The notes beneath the pieces were generated by a model, which had not been told where the DNA came from, ran no database searches, and saw only the letters and a list, made by a program, of their open reading frames with translations. Position numbers and translations under genes: made by a program. From assembly GCA_049966155.1 (NCBI GenBank), contig JBMFVE010000001.1:310001-374000 (forward strand): a stretch of DNA of 64,000 nt, read 5' to 3'. Shown in pieces: positions 53,773 through 62,496 of this stretch. The stretch's first letter is position 1; each line of letters starts with the position of its first letter. The stretch comes from JBMFVE01 sp049966155 (GTDB lineage: Bacteria > Bacteroidota > Ignavibacteria > Kryptoniales > JAKASW01).

Positions 53773-55537
53773 AGTTTTCCTCACTAATTGTTGTGTAATA
53801 AATTCTTTCAAATCTTTGCTTCAAATACTCACGCAGTTCCCTCCGGATTTCCTCCGAGGACTCCATTTTCAAAATCTGCCTTGCAAATTTGCGGGCGCTT
53901 TTGTAATTGGTTTCTCTAATAATTTTTTTCAAAACAGGGAGCACTGAACTTACTGCACTAAACTCGTCCAAACCCATCCCCAATAACATTACAGTGGCAA
54001 GCGGATTCCCTGCCATTTCACCGCACATAGCAACCTTTATTCCCGCTTCATGACCTGCATCTATGACATACTTGATAGTTCTAATCACAGCTGGATTAAA
54101 CTCATCGAAGAGATTTGCAACTAACTCATTAGTACGATCAACTGCAAGAAGATATTGAACGAGATCATTTGTCCCAATGCTAAGAAAATCGACATACCTG
54201 GCTATTTCCTTGCTCATCAATGCAGCAGATGGAATTTCTATCATGACCCCAACCTTCATATCCTTATCATATTTTACACCTTTGGAATCAAATTCATGCT
54301 TAACCTCGTCCAGTATATTAACTGCTTTAATCACCTCCTCAACGGTAGCAACCATTGGAAACATAATCTTACATTTACCATATGCGCTCGCCCTCAGAAT
54401 AGCTCTCAGTTGATCCTTTAAAACATCAGGTCGGTCAAGCAACATTCTAATTCCCCGCCAACCCAGAAACGGGTTGGGCTCGGAATGCTCTTCAACAAAA
54501 AGCTTGTCCCCTCCAATATCAAAGGTTCTAATCACAACAGGATTTGGGAATGCCGCTTCAACAACCTGTTTGAGAATTTCAAACTGATAATCCTCATCTG
54601 GAACGGCATTGAGGTCTATTATCATTGGTTCAGTGCGAAAGAGCCCTATACCCTCAGCTCCGTGCCCCTTGAGCAAAGGGAGCTCCTCCAGAAGCTCAAG
54701 ATTAGCTTCAACTTTTACACGGTGGCCATCAGTTGTCAATCCAGGCTCTGCTGCCTGAGCAAGTAACTCATTGTCAAATGCATCACATGAGTTCTTTCGC
54801 GTCACATATTTCTCCAGGGTTTCCGGCGCTGGATTTATAATAACAGTTCCCCTATAACCATCAAGAATAATTTCATCGCCATCTCTGACATGCCTTGTAA
54901 GTTCCCTTAAAGCCACCACTGCAGGTATGCCTAATGAACGAGCAAGAATGGATGCATGAGAGCGAGCCCCACCATAATCACTTGCATAGCCAAGCACTGC
55001 ATTCCTGCTGAGGAGGACTGCATCTGCTGGCGACAGCTCGCTGGCTACAATGATTGGATTCCCTTCAAAACGAGAACGGAGCTTTGCCTCACTGAGATTT
55101 CTTATAATGCGATTTTTTACATCTTCAATTTCAAGTGCTCTGAGTTTAAATATCTCACTATCACTCTTCCTCAGCATCTCCGTCTGCTTGCTGAGTTCAT
55201 CTGCCACAATATATTCAGCATTTTTCCGTTCTCTGGAAATCCTATTCTTCACGGTTTCCACAAAGACTGGATCAGAAAGCATCATCAACTGAGCTTCAAA
55301 AATGCGTGCTTTGTCCTTTCCGATCTTCTCAAACGCTGTATTGTAAATCTTTTCAAGCTCACTGGCAGATTTCTCAATTGCCCGTTGAAGCCGCATGATC
55401 TCTGCCTCGGCATTATCAATTAAGCGCTCTTCAATTACTACACCATCTTTCTTAAGGATGAGAACACGCCCGATTGAAATGCCAGGGGATGCCGCTATTC
55501 CTTTTAATCGGATTTCCTCTGGTTTATCAGATTTCAT
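53765..55537 (-). CDS. ptsI: PTS enzyme I (phosphoenolpyruvate-protein phosphotransferase)
   Basis: A 590-residue enzyme that takes phosphate from PEP to HPr. The active-site His is in GGARSHASILARSLGIPAVV; IGLFRTEPMI, GWRGIRMLLDRPD, MIEIPSAALM, IGTNDLVQYLLAVDR and the C-terminal Cys in VAMCGEMAGN are all intact. The ATG at 55537 has AGAGG five bases before it and overlaps the ptsH stop. No EII permease genes are near. Confidence 0.95.
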   Translation of the reverse strand: MKSDKPEEIRLKGIAASPGISIGRVLILKKDGVVIEERLIDNAEAEIMRLQRAIEKSASELEKIYNTAFEKIGKDKARIFEAQLMMLSDPVFVETVKNRISRERKNAEYIVADELSKQTEMLRKSDSEIFKLRALEIEDVKNRIIRNLSEAKLRSRFEGNPIIVASELSPADAVLLSRNAVLGYASDYGGARSHASILARSLGIPAVVALRELTRHVRDGDEIILDGYRGTVIINPAPETLEKYVTRKNSCDAFDNELLAQAAEPGLTTDGHRVKVEANLELLEELPLLKGHGAEGIGLFRTEPMIIDLNAVPDEDYQFEILKQVVEAAFPNPVVIRTFDIGGDKLFVEEHSEPNPFLGWRGIRMLLDRPDVLKDQLRAILRASAYGKCKIMFPMVATVEEVIKAVNILDEVKHEFDSKGVKYDKDMKVGVMIEIPSAALMSKEIARYVDFLSIGTNDLVQYLLAVDRTNELVANLFDEFNPAVIRTIKYVIDAGHEAGIKVAMCGEMAGNPLATVMLLGMGLDEFSAVSSVLPVLKKIIRETNYKSARKFARQILKMESSEEIRRELREYLKQRFERIYYTTISEENFD

Positions 55538-55793
55538 CGAAACCTCTATCAAAAAAATTCACAACAGCCGCAGCTGCTTCCTGTTCATCTGGACCATCGA
55601 AAGTCAAAATTAACCTCGCACCCTGCTCTGCTGCAAGAGTCATAACACCAATAATACTTTTGCCGTTGACACTATATCCATCCCTCTCTAAGAAGAAATC
55701 AGATTTGAATTTTGCTGCTAATTTAACAAGCGATGCTGCCGGTCTCGTGTGTAGGCCGAGCCTATTCTTTACAACAACTTCTCTTTGTATCAT
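55527..55793 (-). CDS. ptsH: PTS phosphocarrier protein HPr
   Basis: An 88-residue HPr with phosphorylated His15 in GLHTRPAASL and the regulatory Ser46 in GKSIIGVM, the site used by HPr kinase/phosphatase. It overlaps ptsI downstream by 11 bases and shares one base with the polyprenyl synthase stop upstream. With both phosphorylation sites intact it may have a regulatory role even if sugar-PTS permeases are missing. Confidence 0.96.
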   Translation of the reverse strand: MIQREVVVKNRLGLHTRPAASLVKLAAKFKSDFFLERDGYSVNGKSIIGVMTLAAEQGARLILTFDGPDEQEAAAAVVNFFDRGFDEI

Positions 55794-56773
55794 TAAAACT
55801 TTCTGAGAACAAGTAACCTGGCCAGTTCAATAATAGCTTCTTTGGCTTGCGACTCTGGAATCTCGGATAACGCATCAATAGCCTCCCGGGTATAATTCTC
55901 GACCTCAGCATGACCAGCCATAATCACACCATTTTCTTCATAAACACGACTTACAAATGCAATGTCGTCACTGCTAACTTTAGATTTCGAGTATATGGCA
56001 TCAATTAAATCAAACACTTTCCTTTCGGTAAGCTCTCGAGCTTTCAAATATAGATAGTTTTTCTTCTTTTCTACAATATCAAGCCCTCTTGGCTTGCCGA
56101 ATTTGGTTTGATCACCTTCAATATCTAATATATCATCAAGTATTTGAAACGCTATTCCCAAATTCCTGCCAAATTTACCAAATATTTCAACTTGATGTTC
56201 ATTGCCGCCGCCAAGAAGAGCTCCAAGTTGCCCGGAAGCTTTCAATAAAGCGCCTGTTTTTTTGCAAATCATTTCTTCATAACGCGCCAGCGTTGCGCCA
56301 TCAACTTTACTGTGATTCTCATCTAAAGCCTGGCCGTTGCAAACATCTGCAACAGCTTTGTTGAAAATCCTGAGAGCTGACTTTAATTTGTCTTCGCTGC
56401 ACCCACTCATAATGTCGTAAGCTAACGCCATCATGATATCGCCAACCAAAATTGCTACACTTTGTCCAAACAAAACATGTACGGTCTCTTTTCCGCGACG
56501 GGTCTCGGAATTGTCCATTATATCATCATGCACGAGAGTGAAATTGTGCAGCACTTCTATTGCAGCGGCTGCGTATAAGACATCATCGTTTAATCTGCCT
56601 ACAGCTTCTGCGCTCAGCACAGCTATCAAAGGACGAATGCGCTTGCCGCCAAGTGAAAGAACATACCTGACACCGTCCCTGAGAGGAGAGTTTTCAATAA
56701 GCGCCATTGAATTTTCAATCGTCAATTCAATCTGCGCTCGCCTTTTACTTAAATAATCTGTAAAGTCTTTCAA
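55793..56773 (-). CDS. trans-Polyprenyl diphosphate synthase
   Basis: A 326-residue all-helical prenyl elongase. The first Asp-rich motif is LVHDDIMDNSETRRG and the second FQILDDILDIEGD; LGGKRIRPLI and GQALDE are also typical. The residues before the first motif suggest a long-chain (for example hexa- to octaprenyl) synthase for quinones rather than farnesyl synthase, but chain length cannot be fixed by eye. It overlaps idi2 by four bases. Confidence 0.92.
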   Translation of the reverse strand: MKDFTDYLSKRRAQIELTIENSMALIENSPLRDGVRYVLSLGGKRIRPLIAVLSAEAVGRLNDDVLYAAAAIEVLHNFTLVHDDIMDNSETRRGKETVHVLFGQSVAILVGDIMMALAYDIMSGCSEDKLKSALRIFNKAVADVCNGQALDENHSKVDGATLARYEEMICKKTGALLKASGQLGALLGGGNEHQVEIFGKFGRNLGIAFQILDDILDIEGDQTKFGKPRGLDIVEKKKNYLYLKARELTERKVFDLIDAIYSKSKVSSDDIAFVSRVYEENGVIMAGHAEVENYTREAIDALSEIPESQAKEAIIELARLLVLRKF

Positions 56774-57798
56774 TCTTTAACCTTCACCAGCTTTTCTCTC
56801 TTAAGTTTTTCTATATTTTTATTTCCAGTAAGAAACATTACACCCTTAAGTTCTTCAATCCAGAAATCCAGTTCGCGATTTAATCCCGCTACCCCCCCTC
56901 TCGACAACGCTTTTAAAAAAGGCTGAGCAGCAGAGCACATATCAGCACCAAGCGCTATTGATTTCGCTACATCAATCCCATCACGAATACCACCAGAGGA
57001 AATCAAAGCTATTTTCGAACGCTCAGTCAAGGAATTTACCTGTACGAGTGAATCGGCTGTAGAGATTCCCCAGTCCCAGAATTTTAACCCGAGGCGTTTC
57101 TCCCGGCTCCTTAATGTTTCAACAGCTGCCCAACTTGTTCCTCCCGAACCGGAAATGTCAATTGCAGCAACGCCGGCATTTATAAGCTTCCTCGCTACAT
57201 CAGAGCTTATTCCTGCACCCGTCTCTTTAACAACCACAGGCACACCACTTTGTTTAACAAGTTTTTCAATCCCCCTTAGGACGCCGCTAAATTGTCTTTC
57301 TCCCTCGGGCTGAATAAACTCCTGCAGGGAATTAAGATGGACAGCAATGGCGTTTGCTTCTACCATGTCAATGAGGTTTGTTACAACTTCTTTAGATAAT
57401 CCGCGGGCAACTTGAACAGCTCCAATGTTTGCAATAACAAATATGCTCCTGGCTACTTTCCTTATAATGGTAAAACTGCCACGAAATTTTGAATTTTCAA
57501 TGGCTTGCCTTTGACTGCCAATTCCCAATGGGATACTGCGCTCTTCACAAAATCTGGCCAGCATTGAGTTTATTTTTTCACCGTACTTAAAGCCACCAGT
57601 CATGGATGAGACCATTATTGGAGCAGAAAAAGTGTGCGAAAGAAACCTCACTTTCGTATCAATTTCCGAAAAATTTATCTCAGGAAGCGCATTGTGGAGA
57701 AAAGAAAACCGTTCCAGACCGGTTGATTTTTGATAGTCTACCCTTTTATTTAAAACAATTTCTACGTGATTAGATTTTCTTATCGAGGTTTTGTCCAT
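56770..57798 (-). CDS. fni: Type 2 isopentenyl-diphosphate delta-isomerase (FMN-dependent)
   Basis: A 342-residue FMN enzyme that interconverts IPP and DMAPP. Family motifs include MVSSMTGGFKYG, GIGSQRQAIEN, HLNSLQEFIQPEGERQF, VVVKETGAGIS, DISGSGGTSWAAVE and SSGGIRDGIDVAKSIALGADM. It is the first gene of the isoprenoid/PTS cluster. Upstream, divergent from cstA, a weak TTGCTT-17-TATTTT could be a promoter, but I do not list it separately. Confidence 0.94.
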   Translation of the reverse strand: MDKTSIRKSNHVEIVLNKRVDYQKSTGLERFSFLHNALPEINFSEIDTKVRFLSHTFSAPIMVSSMTGGFKYGEKINSMLARFCEERSIPLGIGSQRQAIENSKFRGSFTIIRKVARSIFVIANIGAVQVARGLSKEVVTNLIDMVEANAIAVHLNSLQEFIQPEGERQFSGVLRGIEKLVKQSGVPVVVKETGAGISSDVARKLINAGVAAIDISGSGGTSWAAVETLRSREKRLGLKFWDWGISTADSLVQVNSLTERSKIALISSGGIRDGIDVAKSIALGADMCSAAQPFLKALSRGGVAGLNRELDFWIEELKGVMFLTGNKNIEKLKREKLVKVKD

Positions 57799-57932
57799 AT
57801 GGAATATAAAAAAATAGCCCTGAACACAAAAATAAGCAAGGTTATGGAATCAGTTAAAAGACTTTTCAGCTGGCGCTATTTAAATTCACAAAAAGTTTAG
57901 TTAAAATCTTAGCAAAGGCAAAGGTAAGAATC

Positions 57933-59771
57933 ATGAATGCGATGCCGCTAATCTTAATCACATTGGCAGTTTTTGCCATTGTTTACAAATTTTATTATAG
58001 CTTTATTGCAGCAAAAGTTGCTGTACTTGATGACTCCAGGGTGACGCCTGCGCACAGGCTCTATGATGGACACAACTACTATCCAATGAGTAAGTGGGTT
58101 TTGTTTGGCCATCATTTTGCTGCAATCGCTGGAGCTGGCCCGCTGGTTGGTCCAGTGCTTGCTGCACAATTTGGATTTCTCCCCGGTTTCCTGTGGCTTT
58201 TGCTAGGTGTGGTGATTGCCGGTGCTGTACAGGATTTCATAATCTTTGTCGCATCAGTTCGCCACGATGGTAAATCACTGGCGGAAATAGCTCGTTCAGA
58301 AATAAGTCCACTCAGCGGTGTTACAGCATCTGTGGCAATTCTGATAATCATTGTCGTGGCACTGGCTGGGCTGGGAATTGTGGTGGTAAATGCCCTCGCT
58401 GAAAGTCCATGGGGAACATTTACCATAGCCTCAACTATTCCGATAGCATTATTCATGGGATGGTGGATGTTCAAATTTAGAAAGGGTAAGACCGCAGAAG
58501 CAACCACCATTGGAGTCGTGCTTCTGGTCCTGTCTGTTATCTTTGGCAGGTACATCCCAAACTCATTCCTTGCGCCTTATTTTACCTTTGATCACCATAC
58601 CCTAACAATACTAATGGCAACATATGGATTTTTCGCATCTGTACTGCCGGTGTGGCTCTTGCTCTCACCTCGAGACTACCTCAGCTCATTCATGAAGCTT
58701 GGTGTAGTTGCATTCCTGGCTCTGGGAGTTATAATAGTTGCTCCCGATTTAAAAATGCCAGCATTCACAATTTTCGATCGGGGTGGCGGCCCTATTATTC
58801 CCGGGACATTGTACCCTTACCTCTTTATAACAATTGCCTGCGGTGCGATTTCGGGATTTCACGCTCTTGTAAGTTCAGGTACTTCACCCAAAATGGTTTC
58901 GATGGAATCACACATCAAGACTATTGGCTTCACAGCAATGCTCGCAGAGGGATTTGTAGGCATTCTTGCTCTCATAGCAGCCACAAGTCTCTATCCGCTT
59001 GATTATTTTGCAATAAATGTTCCGGTAGAAAAATTCACAACCCTCGCTGTTCAGCTTAAATCAATGGGTTTTAATGCAACTAATCTTGCTGCTCTTTCAA
59101 ACGAGGTAGGGGAGCAACTTGCAGGAAGAACAGGCGGAGCGGTTTCACTTGCTGTGGGAATGGCACAAATTTTCTCCGCAATTCCTGGACTTAAAGGCTT
59201 AATGGCCTATTGGTATCATTTTGCCATAATGTTTGAGGCACTCTTTATTCTAACCACCATTGATGCGGGAACAAGAATTGGCCGTTTTGTACTGCAGGAA
59301 GCAATGGGAAAAATTTATGCTCCGTTTTCGCGCACCAGCTGGATTCCCGGGACAATAATAACAAGCACAATAATTGTCTTTGCATGGGGATATTTTATAT
59401 ACACCGGAACGATTTCATCCATCTGGCCGATGTTTGGTGCTGCTAATCAGCTCCTTGCCACAGTCGCTCTTGCAATTGGTACAACATTCATCATAAATCG
59501 CGGCCGGGCAAAATACGCATGGGTTACTTTAATCCCCATGACATTTGTAGGGATTACTACAATTACCGCAGGAATTATGAATATCACCAAAATTTATCTA
59601 CCAATGACGCACAGGCCGGGACTTCTAATCCAGGGTTACGTCAATTTCATATTGACGAGCATCATACTTATCAGCGTGCTGATTATACTCTCCGATGCAA
59701 CACCAAAATGGATAAGTGCCGTAAGAGGTGAAAGCCGTCTGGTTTCAGAAAGAGCAACTGCAAAATCCTGA
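57933..59771 (+). CDS. cstA: Carbon starvation protein CstA-family transporter
   Basis: A 612-residue membrane protein with about sixteen helices. The N-terminal FGHHFAAIAGAGPLVGPVLA, VQDFIIFVASVRHDGKSLAEI, FHALVSSGTSPKMVSMESH and TIDAGTRIGRFVLQE are CstA/BtsT signatures; characterised members take up pyruvate or peptides during carbon limitation. It is followed by mlaE-like after two bases, so it may share that transcript, though no functional link is known. Confidence 0.95.
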   Translation: MNAMPLILITLAVFAIVYKFYYSFIAAKVAVLDDSRVTPAHRLYDGHNYYPMSKWVLFGHHFAAIAGAGPLVGPVLAAQFGFLPGFLWLLLGVVIAGAVQDFIIFVASVRHDGKSLAEIARSEISPLSGVTASVAILIIIVVALAGLGIVVVNALAESPWGTFTIASTIPIALFMGWWMFKFRKGKTAEATTIGVVLLVLSVIFGRYIPNSFLAPYFTFDHHTLTILMATYGFFASVLPVWLLLSPRDYLSSFMKLGVVAFLALGVIIVAPDLKMPAFTIFDRGGGPIIPGTLYPYLFITIACGAISGFHALVSSGTSPKMVSMESHIKTIGFTAMLAEGFVGILALIAATSLYPLDYFAINVPVEKFTTLAVQLKSMGFNATNLAALSNEVGEQLAGRTGGAVSLAVGMAQIFSAIPGLKGLMAYWYHFAIMFEALFILTTIDAGTRIGRFVLQEAMGKIYAPFSRTSWIPGTIITSTIIVFAWGYFIYTGTISSIWPMFGAANQLLATVALAIGTTFIINRGRAKYAWVTLIPMTFVGITTITAGIMNITKIYLPMTHRPGLLIQGYVNFILTSIILISVLIILSDATPKWISAVRGESRLVSERATAKS

Positions 59772-59773
59772 AA

Positions 59774-60523
59774 ATGAAAAGTTTTTTTGAAAATATTTAT
59801 GAAATGGCCATCTTTTCTCTCAGGTTTTTTAAAGAACTCCCACGGCCGCCGTATGAAGGTCAGGAATTTGCAAAACATCTGGAAAATTTTGGCTTGAAAT
59901 CTTTCCCTCTTGTAAGCGTAATAGGACTCTTGATGGGATTAATCCTTGCCCTTCAGACAAGGCCAACATTGGAACGTTTTGGAGCTGAGTCCTTCCTTCC
60001 GGCAATGGTAGCAATTTCTGTTGTAAGGGAACTTGGGCCTGTTATCACTGCACTGGTTGTAGCAGGGAGAGTTTCAAGTGGAATTGGTGCAGAAATTGGT
60101 TCTATGAGAGTGACCGAACAGATAGACGCTCTTGAAGTTTCATCAATTGACCCATACAGATTCCTGGTCGTGCCAAGAATTGCAGCGGGAATCATAGCAC
60201 TGCCTCTGTTGACAGCATATGCGGATTTCCTTTCAATAACGGGAGCTTATGCTGTATCATTTATTTCAGGAGGAACCAGCTGGCAATTATATACAAGTTC
60301 AGTAATAAGCTCCCTCACAATAGCTGATATAATACCTGGGTTTACAAAGACGTTCATTTTTGGGTACATAATTGCAGCAGTTGGTTCTTACTTTGGGTTC
60401 AATGCTCACGGAGGTACAACAAGCGTTGGAAAGGCAGCTACAGCGTCCGTGGTTTTCGCCTCCTTCTTGATACTCATAACCGACCTATTCGCAGTAAAAC
60501 TGGGAATATTGATTTTCGAATAA
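59774..60523 (+). CDS. mlaE: MlaE-like phospholipid ABC permease
   Basis: A 249-residue MlaE/YrbE permease: LIGLLMGLILALQ-type first helix (SVIGLLMGLILALQTRPTLE), VRELGPVITALVVAGRVSSGIGAEIGSM, EQIDALEVSSIDPYRFLVVPR and the C-terminal GYYFG-type SYFGFNAHGGTTSVGKAAT. It is the inner-membrane permease of a lipid-transfer system with MlaF and MlaD directly downstream. Confidence 0.94.
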   Translation: MKSFFENIYEMAIFSLRFFKELPRPPYEGQEFAKHLENFGLKSFPLVSVIGLLMGLILALQTRPTLERFGAESFLPAMVAISVVRELGPVITALVVAGRVSSGIGAEIGSMRVTEQIDALEVSSIDPYRFLVVPRIAAGIIALPLLTAYADFLSITGAYAVSFISGGTSWQLYTSSVISSLTIADIIPGFTKTFIFGYIIAAVGSYFGFNAHGGTTSVGKAATASVVFASFLILITDLFAVKLGILIFE

Positions 60524-60524
60524 A

Positions 60525-61271
60525 ATGAATAGTGAACCTTTATCAGCTATATACATAACCAATCTTGAAAAAGAGTTTCAGGGAAACCGTGTTCTAACTG
60601 GCCTTAACCTTAGTGTCGCTCAGGGTGAAACATTTACTATTTTGGGGAAGAGCGGGACAGGTAAGAGTGTTACATTAAAATGCATAGTTGGATTGCTATC
60701 ACCTGACAAAGGAGAAATATTCGTTAAATCGAAACTGATTAACCCCAGGAACCGTAAAACAATCAATGAAGTTCGCAGAAGCATTGGGTTTCTTTTCCAG
60801 GGAGGTGCTCTATATGATTCCATCAGTGTAAGGGAAAATCTTACCTTCAATCTTAGACGGAATAGGAAAATTTCACCCGGTGAAGCAAATGAGAAGGCCG
60901 AACACTATTTAACTTTAGTTGGATTGGCAGATGCAGCAGACAAGATGCCTTCTGAATTGTCTGGTGGAATGCGAAAGCGGGCAGCACTGGCCCGCGCACT
61001 AATTACAGAACCTGAAATAATTCTCTATGACGAACCGACGACAGGACTTGATCCAATAACCTCTGTTGAGATCAGCCAACTTATAAGTGATATGCATAGC
61101 CGATTTAAAGTAACTGCTATTGTCGTTACACATGACATACTCTGTGCGAGCATAGTAAGTAACAGGGCTGGAGTTTTGAATGGCGGTGTGTTAAAATACA
61201 GCGGAACATTAAGCGAACTGGCATCAATAAAGGACCCGGAGGTCGAGGGATTCTTTAGAAGAGCTTTCTGA
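60525..61271 (+). CDS. mlaF: MlaF-like phospholipid ABC ATPase
   Basis: A 248-residue ATPase with Walker A GKSGTGKSVTLK, Q loop FLFQGGALYDSISVREN, signature LSGGMRKRAALARAL, Walker B IILYDEPTTGLDPI and switch His in VVTHD. The GGALYDS and SGGMRKR wording is typical for Mla/Mce ATPases. It starts one base after mlaE and drives lipid transfer by the MlaD-MlaE complex. Confidence 0.95.
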   Translation: MNSEPLSAIYITNLEKEFQGNRVLTGLNLSVAQGETFTILGKSGTGKSVTLKCIVGLLSPDKGEIFVKSKLINPRNRKTINEVRRSIGFLFQGGALYDSISVRENLTFNLRRNRKISPGEANEKAEHYLTLVGLADAADKMPSELSGGMRKRAALARALITEPEIILYDEPTTGLDPITSVEISQLISDMHSRFKVTAIVVTHDILCASIVSNRAGVLNGGVLKYSGTLSELASIKDPEVEGFFRRAF

Positions 61272-61310
61272 GCCTTTTACAAATTTAGAAACGTAAAGTA
61301 CGTCGTAAAT

Positions 61311-62381
61311 ATGAAAAAACAAAATGCAGCATTGCTCGGATTATTCATCACAATAGGTGCAATAATTGTTGCAGCTGCAGTTTTTCTTGTCGGCGGCAGA
61401 GAAGGGATTTTTACCACCTCCTACCCCCTCTATGCCCGTTTTAATTCAGTTGAAGGATTAAAAAAAGGAGCCTCTGTTAGACTTCTTGGCATTGACGTGG
61501 GTACAGTAACCGACATCCATATTTCTAATAGAATTGCTCTTGTGAATATGAAAATTTTTGCCGACAGCCGTAAGTTTATTAAAGAGGACTCGAGGGCAAT
61601 GATTGAAACGGAGGGGCTCGTTGGAAACAAGTATGTAATATTGACCCCGGGAAGCAACGAGGCAAAAACCGTGCAACCTGGAGACACACTCAACTCAATT
61701 GAATCACCACAATTGTCACAAATTATATTGGAAACGCGACAAACTATAGCAAGTGTGAAACAGATGGTCGATGAGTTTACAGGTATACTTGGCGAAGTTC
61801 GCAACGGAAAGGGAACAATTGGAAAACTTTTAACAGACGAAGGGGTCTACATAGCTTTAAAAAGAGCAACTTACGAGGCTGACTCAAGCCTCCGTAAAGT
61901 ATCTGATAAATTTTCGGAGATGTCTAACATTATCTCCAGTTTTGCCGGATCACTAAATGGGCTTATTTCAAAAACAGACTCTATACTGACCGGTGTTAAC
62001 TTCGTAGTACAAAATTTTGACACAACTTCTTTAACTGTTAAACATGTCGTGGCACAGCTTGATACGGGGAGGGGACTTGTTTCAACATTATTGCACGATA
62101 GGGCGGTGTATGACACAAGTCTGAAAGTTGTTACAACAACTCTGGCGGCCGTTCAGGAAGCGCAAACAGGTTTGCGAAGGTTCTCTGAAAATATGGAGGC
62201 CCTAAGGCATAACTGGCTTTTCAGCAGCTACTTTGCTGGACAGGCAGAAGATGAGTACACGAAAAAACAAAGACAGTTAAAGGAAATTGACACACAGATT
62301 CAGCAGAGAGCCGAATTGCTCGAAAAAATGGAAAAACAACTCAAAGAACTGCAGCAGAAGTTCAACAAAGCGGGTGGTTAA
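61311..62381 (+). CDS. mlaD: MlaD-like MCE-domain protein with C-terminal coiled coil
   Basis: A 356-residue protein: one N-terminal membrane helix (about 8-28), a single MCE domain (about 35-115; YARFNSVEGLKKGASVRLLG and GLVGNKYVILTPGS), then long helical regions and a C-terminal coiled coil (about 320-352; KKQRQLKEIDTQIQQR and following). It is longer than E. coli MlaD, more like the extended MCE proteins that bridge the periplasm. No MlaB or MlaC genes follow. Confidence 0.92.
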   Translation: MKKQNAALLGLFITIGAIIVAAAVFLVGGREGIFTTSYPLYARFNSVEGLKKGASVRLLGIDVGTVTDIHISNRIALVNMKIFADSRKFIKEDSRAMIETEGLVGNKYVILTPGSNEAKTVQPGDTLNSIESPQLSQIILETRQTIASVKQMVDEFTGILGEVRNGKGTIGKLLTDEGVYIALKRATYEADSSLRKVSDKFSEMSNIISSFAGSLNGLISKTDSILTGVNFVVQNFDTTSLTVKHVVAQLDTGRGLVSTLLHDRAVYDTSLKVVTTTLAAVQEAQTGLRRFSENMEALRHNWLFSSYFAGQAEDEYTKKQRQLKEIDTQIQQRAELLEKMEKQLKELQQKFNKAGG

Positions 62382-62445
62382 TTTCAAAGTGCGCCATTTC
62401 AATGATGAATTTGGCAGCAACACAGTTTTATGATTCCATTAAAGT

Positions 62446-62475
62446 TTGTTAAATTTATCTTCGGAAATTTATAAT
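62446..62475 (+). promoter_or_regulatory. Promoter of the deoxyhypusine-synthase-like gene
   Basis: TTGTTA (62446-62451) and a perfect TATAAT (62470-62475) are 18 bases apart. The start codon follows 21 bases later with AGAGGAG in between. This separates the gene from the mla transcript. Confidence 0.55.
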
Positions 62476-62496
62476 TACTGAAATAGAGGAGCTGTA

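Noticed and set aside
54956..55423. 155-codon frame opposite ptsI
   Set aside because: ptsI is intact with all active-site motifs; the opposite frame shows no domain and no ribosome binding site.
58112..58555. 147-codon frame opposite cstA
   Set aside because: It lies wholly within the conserved transporter gene and reads as a low-complexity mirror of membrane helices.
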